A stretch of 64,000 nucleotides of DNA, from assembly GCA_021770785.1 (NCBI GenBank), contig JAETQH010000005.1, positions 54,817-118,816 on the forward strand, in the 5' to 3' direction. Made by a program: the position numbers and the translations under genes. The notes beneath the pieces are model-generated. The model was not told the origin of the DNA, did not search any database, and was given only the letters and a program-made list of their open reading frames with translations. Source of the stretch: Lachnospiraceae bacterium (GTDB taxonomy: Bacteria; Bacillota; Clostridia; Lachnospirales; Lachnospiraceae). The stretch's first letter is position 1; each line of letters begins with the position of its first letter. This document shows positions 27,942 through 37,500 of this stretch, one piece after another.

Positions 27942-28405
27942 GCCACTACCCCCAACAGTTTTAAAATCCAGTAAATCAAACCTAAGCACCAGCTGGAAAA
28001 TATCCCGTACAAAATCACAGGCCCTGCAATAGTAAAAATTTTACATCCAATCCCAAACACCTGTCCTTCCTTCTGAAACTCAATGGCAGGCGCAGCCACG
28101 CCGTTAGCAAATCCGGTAATCGGCACCAGCGCCCCCGCTCCCCCCCAGTTTGCCAGAGAAGGATAAATATTAAAGCCTGTCAGCAATACCGACAACAGCA
28201 CCAAAAGCAGGCTGCACCAGCTGCCCGATGTATCCTTATCCAGTCCGTAATTCTGACAGCTATTTAAAATAAACTGCCCAATACAGCAAATAATCCCTCC
28301 CATAATAAATGCCTTTAACATATTCAGCCACAAGTTATGTGTAGGAGTCACCTCCTTGACATACTCATTATATTTCTTCTGCAAACGCTCTTTTTTCTCA
28401 TCCAT
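27938..28405 (-). CDS. spoVAC: stage V sporulation protein AC
   Basis: MDEKKERLQKKYNEYVKEVTPTHNLWLNMLKAFIMGGIICCIGQFI...GALVPITGFANGVAAPAIEFQKEGQVFGIGCKIFTIAGPVILYG. Confidence 0.9.
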   Translation of the reverse strand: MDEKKERLQKKYNEYVKEVTPTHNLWLNMLKAFIMGGIICCIGQFILNSCQNYGLDKDTSGSWCSLLLVLLSVLLTGFNIYPSLANWGGAGALVPITGFANGVAAPAIEFQKEGQVFGIGCKIFTIAGPVILYGIFSSWCLGLIYWILKLLGVVA

Positions 28406-28699
28406 ATAATTCCCCCGCTTTCTCCGGCCCCTGGTGCACTGACCTGTTCCCATCGTTTTCTTTAATCCTAATATGTCCGGAATGCTTTCTCTTTATACCA
28501 TTTTTTTATTTTAGAATTGATTCTGCTGTCAAAAAATTCATGCCTCATAACCTTCTCTCCCTTGCAATTTCTACCAAATTATGCCACTATAAATATGATT
28601 GCAGGCTTTCTCTTATACCAAAGCCAATTTTCAAATATAACCATGGGCTTTCCCCCATATTCAAAAACATTATCTTAACGAAACAGGTGAAACAAGCAT

Positions 28700-29905
28700 A
28701 TGGAACCTTCCATTTTATCTTTTGTCATAAATTACCTTTCTGATTTACATATAAAATCCACCCTTACAGAGGATTTCCATATCGGTCTTTCTTCTCTGGA
28801 TTTGGGGCTGCGGAACAATATTTTAAAACAGAAAGACACCCGTGGGCAAAGTCCCCTGACCCATTTAGATGACAACTGTATTTACCATATAAAAGATTAT
28901 TACGGCTGCTTTTACTCTTTCTTTTTATTTCCCGGCGAACGAAAGCTGTTTTTTGCGGGTCCCTACCTGACGGAAGAGGCTTCGGAGGATACGGTAACCG
29001 CCCTGATGGATGAGCTTGCGATTCCGCCGGAGCAGTTCCCACAGCTGCGGGACTATTTTAATTCCCTGCCCCTGCTGTCAGAGCCCCATTTTCTTCACCT
29101 GCTGCTCCGCCGGCTATATCAAGGGCTGTCTGGGGACGAAACGCCCGTTTTCCAGACCTTCGACTTAAAAAATTCGGAAACCAGACAGGAATTTTTAGAC
29201 AGCCACGAATTTGTCATTCCCAAAGACCCGCTGCTTAGCATGCGGTTGTTAGAAGAGCGTTACCGGTTAGAAAACACTTTTTTAGATGCAGTTGCTGAAG
29301 GCAGTTCCCCAAAAGCTCTCTCAGCAGCGGAGCATTTTTCTGCTTTCCGTATTTCGCCCCGCTCCGAGGATTCCCTGCGGAACTCTAAAAATATGTTTGT
29401 GGTGCTAAATACACTGATGAGGCGGACTGCCTACGAAGCCGGGGTTCACCCCCTCTATATTGATGAAATATCAGGGAATTACGCCAGAATGATTGAGCAG
29501 TGCCACACCGAAAAAGAGATTGCGGATATTCCTCCCTACATGATAAGAAGCTACTGCAATCTGGTGGAAAAGCGAAGCCTATCCGCCTATTCCGAGCCCA
29601 TCCGCCAGATTTTAGTCACCATTGACGCTTCACTGACGGCGGATTTAAGCCTGAAACGGTTTGCGGAGGAGCTGTTTTTAAACACCAGCTACCTTTCCTC
29701 TCTCTTTAAGAAAGAAGTAGGAATGACACTAACGGATTATGTCAATCATTGCCGGTTAAGCTATGCGAAAAAACTGCTGAAAAGCACCACTCTTTCCATT
29801 CAGAATATTGCCCTGCAGTCCGGTTTTTCGGATATCCACTATTTCACCAGACTGTTCCGGCGTGAGAACGGGGTGACCCCCCGGGAGTGGCGGCAGGCGC
29901 ATTAA
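28700..29905 (+). CDS. AraC family transcriptional regulator
   Basis: C-terminal DLSLKRFAEELFLNTSYLSSLFKKEVGMTLTDYVNHCRLSYAKKLLKSTTLSIQNIALQSGFSDIHYFTRLFRRENGVTPREWR. Confidence 0.92.
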   Translation: MEPSILSFVINYLSDLHIKSTLTEDFHIGLSSLDLGLRNNILKQKDTRGQSPLTHLDDNCIYHIKDYYGCFYSFFLFPGERKLFFAGPYLTEEASEDTVTALMDELAIPPEQFPQLRDYFNSLPLLSEPHFLHLLLRRLYQGLSGDETPVFQTFDLKNSETRQEFLDSHEFVIPKDPLLSMRLLEERYRLENTFLDAVAEGSSPKALSAAEHFSAFRISPRSEDSLRNSKNMFVVLNTLMRRTAYEAGVHPLYIDEISGNYARMIEQCHTEKEIADIPPYMIRSYCNLVEKRSLSAYSEPIRQILVTIDASLTADLSLKRFAEELFLNTSYLSSLFKKEVGMTLTDYVNHCRLSYAKKLLKSTTLSIQNIALQSGFSDIHYFTRLFRRENGVTPREWRQAH

Positions 29906-29936
29906 AAAGGAGATGCCATTACGGCATCTCCTTTTG
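29905..29936. terminator. intrinsic terminator between araC-like and convergent GGDEF gene
   Basis: aaaaaggagatgcc-atta-cggcatctcctttt. Confidence 0.8.
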
Positions 29937-29961
29937 CCATGCTTTGCTATGCTTTGCTATG

Positions 29962-31593
29962 CTATCTGCGGTACTGCGGAAAGTCCCGGTAAAACTTTTC
30001 CTTATCCTGATACATGTCTGTCTCTGCCTCTGTCATCATTTCCTCGATAGCTTTCGATTTTTCCCTCCAGCAGCACCCGGTTGCAGCAAGGGGCACTCCG
30101 TTCTGTATGCTGCTTGTGCGGAAGTTATTTACCATTTCCAGAAATTCACTTTCTGTTTTCCCCGGCACAATAATGACAAATTCATCTCCGCTCATCCTAC
30201 AGCAGACCTCTTCGGGAAAGCATTTCTCTATGACTCTCACAAACCTGCAGATTAGCTCATCTCCGGCAGCATGTCCCTGACGGTCATTCACAAATTTCAA
30301 ACCATTCAAATCACTGAATATCAGCCCCATATCCACCGTTTCTCTATTTTCCGTCTCACTGCGGTACTGCTTCATATAATGACGGTTATAAAGCCCAGTC
30401 AAATTATCCGTATATGCCAAACGGTTAATATAAGACATACATTGTTCCAGCTCACTGATGGAATCCCGCAGTGTCCGGGCAAGGACTCCAATCTCATCGT
30501 GAGTTTCACACCGGATTGCCACATCATAGTCTCCCTTTGCAATCTTCTCCGCTGCCTGAGTCAGTTCCATCAATGGTCTTGTCAGCCTGTTGGTCAGCCT
30601 TACGCCAAGCAATGTGGCAACCAGCAAAACTCCCAGCAGAATGAGCACACACTCTACAATCAGCTGCCTCCTTGTATGGGCAATCTCTGAAGCGGGTGCC
30701 TCAATGGCAAGTGTCATTCCATTTACCATACGCCTATTTACCAGACTTATTTTCTCACCCCGCCACTTATAAGAAACGGGTTTCTCTATGCTTTCCTCAC
30801 AGTCGGCACACAGAATTTCTTTTAACTCGGACAAACCTTCATTAAATTCTTCCGATTTAAGTCCCTCCGGATACTCCTTAGAATAGATGATATCTCCCGC
30901 AGCGTTTGCTAGTATGGCATGTCCTGTTTCATATACAGAAATTGCCTTAGCCTTCTCCCGCAGAAGGTTTAGATGAATGTCCATACCCAGAACACCGATT
31001 ACCTTATCCCCGTCCCGGAATATTGGGATTACATAAGAAATCATATCTTCATCAATATTCTTATTTCTATATGGTTCTAGCCATGTAGGTCCTCCATTTT
31101 CAATGGGCTCATAATACCAGCCCACATGCTCCCTGTCCCCCTCATCATACAGAGAGAGGTCTGTCATTTCCTCATCATGGATGCTCCCGTCCTCCGATTT
31201 TATCAAAAAGATTCCAGAGACAGGCGTAAGAAGTTCCGGATTAAACCTCAGATATACACTCAGTGCACATTCTGTATTGATTATGGCATTTTCCATAAGT
31301 TCATACACCTTCTGTATATAAGCTTCCATATAAGCTTCGTCTGACCAAAGTTCTGCAACATCGCCTAGCTGATAATCTGCATAACTGTAAATGGTATCCA
31401 CAGACTGTTCAATATCCAGAAGCCATGTATCAATTTCCTGAGTCTTATTCTCACAGAGCAGGTTCATAATTTCACCGGAAGCTCCTTCCACCACCCGTCC
31501 GGCATTTACAATACCTGCTCCGCCCGCCAACAGCACTGCCGCTAATACGCTTCCCAGCAGCAGTGTCAGTATTTTCGTATGTAAGGATTTCAT
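29962..31593 (-). CDS. membrane diguanylate cyclase: dCache-like sensor, HAMP, GGDEF domain (SGDEF variant)
   Basis: Signal/TM MKSLHTKILTLLLGSVLAAVLL; extracytoplasmic ~270 aa; LTRPLMELTQAAEKIAKGDYDVAI HAMP; YTDNLTGLYNRHYMKQY...CCRMSGDEFVIIVPG. Confidence 0.88.
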   Translation of the reverse strand: MKSLHTKILTLLLGSVLAAVLLAGGAGIVNAGRVVEGASGEIMNLLCENKTQEIDTWLLDIEQSVDTIYSYADYQLGDVAELWSDEAYMEAYIQKVYELMENAIINTECALSVYLRFNPELLTPVSGIFLIKSEDGSIHDEEMTDLSLYDEGDREHVGWYYEPIENGGPTWLEPYRNKNIDEDMISYVIPIFRDGDKVIGVLGMDIHLNLLREKAKAISVYETGHAILANAAGDIIYSKEYPEGLKSEEFNEGLSELKEILCADCEESIEKPVSYKWRGEKISLVNRRMVNGMTLAIEAPASEIAHTRRQLIVECVLILLGVLLVATLLGVRLTNRLTRPLMELTQAAEKIAKGDYDVAIRCETHDEIGVLARTLRDSISELEQCMSYINRLAYTDNLTGLYNRHYMKQYRSETENRETVDMGLIFSDLNGLKFVNDRQGHAAGDELICRFVRVIEKCFPEEVCCRMSGDEFVIIVPGKTESEFLEMVNNFRTSSIQNGVPLAATGCCWREKSKAIEEMMTEAETDMYQDKEKFYRDFPQYRR

Positions 31594-31597
31594 AACC

Positions 31598-34500
31598 TTA
31601 TCTCCTCTTTTTTCTTCTGCCATGCAGCAGCACCAACAGCCCTGCCATCACAAACATTCCACCCGCCAGATAAAAGCCGGCTCTTGCCTCTCTTCCGGTC
31701 TTCGGCAGTACAGCCGCTGCTTTCGGGCCGCTATCTCCGGTCCGAGCCGCCGAATCAGAGGAGATACCGTCATTCTGCTCACCGCCTGCCGGGGATTCTT
31801 CTTTCTCTGTTTCCGTTTCTGTCTCTGTTTCTGTCTCTTTCTCTGTTTCTGTCTCTTTCTCTGTTTCTGTCTCTTTCTCCGTTTCCGTCTCTCCCTCCGT
31901 TTCCGTTGTCTCTGCAGACTCCTCCTTCCTTTTATCCGTCATCGTATATTCCTGCCACTCTGTGCTGTCTTCCATGGTAAATACCACATCCTCCGCAAGG
32001 GCATAACCTTCCGGTGCGCTTTTCTCTGTCAAAATGCAGGAAGCCCCAACCTGAAGCCGGCTGTACTTATCCCCGGTAAGTTCCCATGGGGTTCCGTCTG
32101 TGGTTGTCTCTGCCACCAGCATCCTCGCTCCATCTTCTTTCTGTACATACAAACTTAATGAAGCACCGGCAAGAAGGTTTCCGTCTTCCTCTGTCTTTCG
32201 GATTCTGACCTTAAGAGGCTCTACTGTCCGCACCAGCTTCACCGTGCCGTCTTCTTCCACCAGAATCTTCACCGTGCCGTCTCCTGAAATCATTTCTACC
32301 TGTCCATACCCATTGTACTGAAACTGAAACTTTTTACCGGAACTGTAGCCGGACAAAACCGCCTCCTCCTCTAATGTATAGATTTCTCCCGGTATCAGCA
32401 GACCGGCTACTACATAGCCTTCCTCCGTCTCTTCCCACTCTATGTAAGAAACATCCGTATTGTCAAACTTACCGCTGATACGCATTTTATGCCCGGTCAC
32501 ATCCGCTTTATCAGAGGTGAAGTTTGTGGGGGAAACGATGAGCTGGATTTTAGCATTTATGAATGTTCCCGGTGTCCATTGAAGTACCTGCGTCAGCCTA
32601 TCCTTACCTATCTCAAAATCATATCTGGTCTTATCTACCGCATAACCCTCTAAAGGATTTGTCTCAACAATATAGTATTTTCCCCACTCTAATCCGGCAA
32701 TCGTCAGTTTTCCGTCGACAGCTTCCGTTTCCGTCCACTCTTTCTCCATAACCTCATATGCTTTTCCGGTCACCAGATTCTTTAACAGTTCAAAGATATT
32801 GTCCGCTTCTTTATAACGGTAAATAGCAAAGCCTACACCGTTTAACGGCGTGCCGTCGTCATAATCCTGTTTCTCAATCACCACCGTGCCGTCAATGCGC
32901 TTATTGCAGATTCCCTTACTGATTACCTTAGGCCCGTCCTCCGTTGCCGTAAGATGATACGCACCATTCCTCACATTTGTCTCATTTATCACAATTGTCT
33001 CATTCTTAGCAGCTGCATCCACCGTAAATGTAACGGTGATGCTGTTTTCACTCAGGGCGTATCCATAGGGCGCTTCTGTCTGTACCAGCGTGTAGCTACC
33101 CGGCTGTAAATCCGTTAGGAATGCTTCTCCCTCTGCCGCTGCTTTTCTATGGGACTCACCCGCAGTAACATAAGTAAAGACCTTTCCTGCCTCATTTGTC
33201 TCAATGACAGTTTCCGTTTGGGCGCTGCCGTCTGCAGGATTACATGTCAGTTTGAACCTGGCTCCGGGAAGTCCCGTTCCGTCCGTACAATCATATACTA
33301 AGAACTGTAATGATGTATTCTGTGCAGATTCGTTGGTGATTTTAATCGTTGGTACTCCGCCCTCGGTCTCTACCGCAACGTTTTCCGGCGCATCGGAGCC
33401 TAATCTGATGCCGGTCTTTGCGCTATAGGTAAAGATTACCGCATCTAATTTTTTATATCCTGCACAAGGTGTTTCCGTGAGCGTATAGGTTTCTCCCTCT
33501 GTCAGCTCCCCATCAAAAACAATCTTTCCCTCCGGGTCTGTGACATACTTCTTCCGGGTTTGATTTCCGGCAAGGTTTCCTTCTAACGTGAAGGTCACGC
33601 CGGAAAGCGTTTTATAGTCCGCCTCTTCCGTTTCCTCTCTTTTTTCCTCACTGTTCCATGAAGTATATTTTACAAGCTGTGCTCTGGTCTTACCATGATA
33701 TATCTTCACAAGACCGTCATAACCGTTGGCAGCGCCCTCTAGGCCGCTCTCCCGATTTTCCACTTTGCAGTAAGAAACGCCTTCTCCTGTCTCATTTCCG
33801 TTTTCATCACAGAGGACTGCCTCACCCTGTCTGTCAATTTTAACATAGACCGGTTCCGGTGCAATATATCCTTCCGGCGGTGTTGTCTCCATAATCCTGT
33901 AAACTTCACCGGGAATCAGCCTTCCTTTTAATCCGTTAGTCTGCACAAAGGCATCCGTCTTCGTACCATGTAGCTTAACCGTATCCTGTATATCTGTTCC
34001 GTCAGCAGCGATAAACTTCCCTGTCACCTCATAGACAGCTCCTGTACCATTCAGATCTGTGTCACCGAAACCTTCGTCATACCCGTTATCAAATGCTAAC
34101 GGCTGAATACGCAGGGTAAGCGGCATATCAGAGATGGTAAGGGTTGTACCGTGAATTGTTGTATAGTTTGCAGTATCCTCTAATTCGATGGTACCCTCAG
34201 CAGTAATTTCAAATTTTATCTGCGTTCCGTCAGGCAATGCCTTATAGCCCTTCGGCGCTTTCGTCTCTTCCAAATAATATCTGCCCGGTTTGAGTCCGGA
34301 AGACAGCTTCTTACCCGTATCAAACGGGTTCTTAATGTTCTCTTCCAAATCGGACATTTTCCATGTTCCGTCTGATCCTGTTACTATCTCACAGAACTCC
34401 ACCCATGTATCATCATCAGAATCCAGACTTTGCCCATACAGTTTAAATGCAGCATTTGCTAAGAGCGTTCCCTCCCCCAGACAATCTGCCTTCTTCACGG

Positions 34501-37500
34501 TAATCGGAAGGAATAATTTTCTGTCAATCACATGTAATTTCCCGTCCTCACTTAATTCCAGGACAGCCGTTTCCCCGTTTTCCCCCTCCTGCGTAAAAGT
34601 AAAGGAATTACCGTCCTCTGACACCTTTACGGTAATCGGACGAATCGCAAGGTGCTCCGCATCCGGTGCTGCATTCTCTGTCAGAATATACTCTCCGTTC
34701 CGCTGCAAATTGCCGAAAGAAAGAATATTGTTATCCGCTGTTGTGGTTCCGGTTTCGCTATAATTTGTTGACGTACCTGTCATTTGAATCGTTGCGTTTG
34801 CAACTGCCTCATCAAACTGATCCACCTTTGCTATTTCTAATTTGATGGTTTCATCGTACATTTTCACGATAGAATCCGCTGTTCCCTCTATCGTTCCGTC
34901 TTCCGATACGGTAAACTCTACATCTTCCTCCGCTATGGCATAATTTAAGTTGGTACTCCCTTTTATATCTTCGTGAAGGAGATAGGTACCTGCCGGAAGA
35001 TTATAAATCGTTTCCGGCGCAGCTTTCGTATCCCACTCATAAGCTGCATTGCCGTTCAGCGCATCCGTTACAACGTCACCTCTGGTTCCGTCTGTGTTTT
35101 TCCCGCAAATCTGAAGACGGATGCCGGAAACCGGTATCGTTGTACCCGCTTCACCCTCTTCACCCGCTTCGTACTTTGCCGCTTGAAATTGAATGGCGGT
35201 ATTGCTCAGAACACCGTTATCGTTATCCGCATTGTCGCCAAAACTATACACAACCTCCATATCTTCATTATTTATAATCTCAAAGTACAATTCTTTCGTC
35301 TCTAACCGGAACCCCGCTGCCGTCTCTGTTTCTATTATTCCATAATATCCCCATGGCAGCCCGCTAATGATAATTCCGCCAGTCTCTGCATTGTTTTTTA
35401 TTTTTGTCACTGCAGTTCCATCACCCGGGGCAGAAGAATAGGTATAACTGCCGTTTTCTCCTGTCAGGGAAACGGGCTTTGCCCCTTTTGCATTGCCTTT
35501 TCCATAAGGGTAAAACATCAGTGTAAAAGCTGCCTGCTTTCCTGTGGCTTTTACTTCCCTGCCTGCCGTATTTATATAGGTGAATTTCTTCGTCAGTGTT
35601 ACTTTAGAGCTTTGGTCTGTCTGTTGTGTCTGTCTGATATTCTCAACCGTATCAGTTGTTTCCAAACCTTTTTCCACAATCACTTTATGGATTTCCGTAT
35701 CCGGTTCATAACCCTCCGGGGTTACCGTCTCCCGGTAATAATAAGTCCGTGTCAAAGTTCCTGTCGGAACATCTAATCCAAGGAATGTGACCGTTCCGTC
35801 TATCCCTGTCACGCCTACGTCTACCGGCTTTTTCCCCTCTTCATCTTCATAAATTGTAAATTCAGCTCCCGCTAACGGCATATCGGAGCCTATACTTGCA
35901 TCCTGCTTTTGGAGGATTAATGTTCCCACAGAGGTCAGGCTTCCCCAGTTTCCGCCGGAAAGATCTTTTTCTCCCGTACCTGTTCCGTAGGGTATCCCAT
36001 TCTCAGATACCTGCACATCATTTGTCGCTATTCCAATGGTACTATCTAACAATGCAGTCTGATATTCTAATATCAAGGGTTTATCACCGGCATCTATCGT
36101 TAATTCCATGGAACGTGCCGTCTTATTTACAGTAAATACTGCATTTTTAGCCATACCACTCCCTGTAGGCTGTAATATTCCGTCCTTATAGGTTACATCA
36201 TAAAGCTTCACGGAATCTTCTATGTATTTCTGTGTCTTAGAAATGGTATCTTTGATGGTAACGGTACCCATCTTACCGCTATTGGGATTAATGATGACCC
36301 GCCAGGTAAATTTCGTCCCGCCGGCAGTTGCCGTGTTGATACACTTCTTCTGTACCAACGTATTATCCATTTCTTCTTTGTTCTTTGTATTACTGTTTAC
36401 AGAAATAGCTACTCCGCCTTCGGCGGCTACCTGGGCGGATTTCACCTCCGCGGTATTATCCGAATATACCTTCTGATTCGCATAGATTCCTGTCGTTAAT
36501 TTTTCTTTCTCCCCTACATATTTTGCATAAAGCTCTACGGTAGCTTTTTCCGAAAGGCTGTTAAATGTAATCGTCACCTCTCTCTTATCGCCGGAATAGA
36601 TAATTCCCTCCGTGACCTTCTGACTTCCCACAAAAACTGCTGTTGCCGTATCGTCAAACTGCCAATCCCCGCTGATATTTGTCTCATTACTGCTTATTTT
36701 GATTGTGTTTTCAATACTGTCTTTGATTTCAACATTCGTAAGGTCTTTGATGCCTTTTCCATTTACGGTAATCGTATAGTGGAAACAAGGCACTCCCTCA
36801 GCGTTATACTCAAATTTCGTTTTCTTAGTAACCCAGTTATTCTGCAGCTTTGCAGATGCTGTCCCCTCGCTGGTATATGTACTACCTCCATCTTTTACTT
36901 CCAGTTTTGCGGTATTCTCATATGTATCAGAAGTATTATTTGTCTGTAAATATGTCAGTGCATCCGTTTCATACACAATTTTATAGTCACTTAACGTAGT
37001 ACTATGACGATTGCTTTCTGCATTCGCCTTTGTATATACCAGTGTTAAGGTCTTAGTATCTTCTGAGAAAACTACGGAAAAAACTCCCTCCGCCGTCAGG
37101 GCAGAGGTACTTTCCTTCCAGCTTTCCCCTTCCTTTTCATAGATTTTCAGCGTATTCCTGCAGTATCTCTGGTTATCCTTTATGACATCCGTAATCTTTG
37201 CCTCGGTATAGGATGACGTTCTCACAGAAGGATAAATCGTCCACGTCAACTGTCCTGTAGCTTTCGTCTCATCTGCCGATACTTCTTTATTGATTTTGGC
37301 AGTATTAAACACCGTATCTATGCCTGGAATACCATACTCCACCGGAATCGTTCCCGTTCCCGTCGGAAATTCCGCATAAACGGTTGCTGCATTATGAACT
37401 TTCGGTTCTCCTCCGCCAGCTACATTCCCGGGTGCAAAACCATCTGATACGACTGTATCAAAGGTTATCGTATAGGGAGCTTCCGTATCTTCTGCCATAT

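Noticed and set aside
29936-29965. 10-bp tandem repeat (atgctttgct) before the GGDEF gene stop
   Set aside because: Only about 2.5 short copies in a terminator flank; likely chance slippage.
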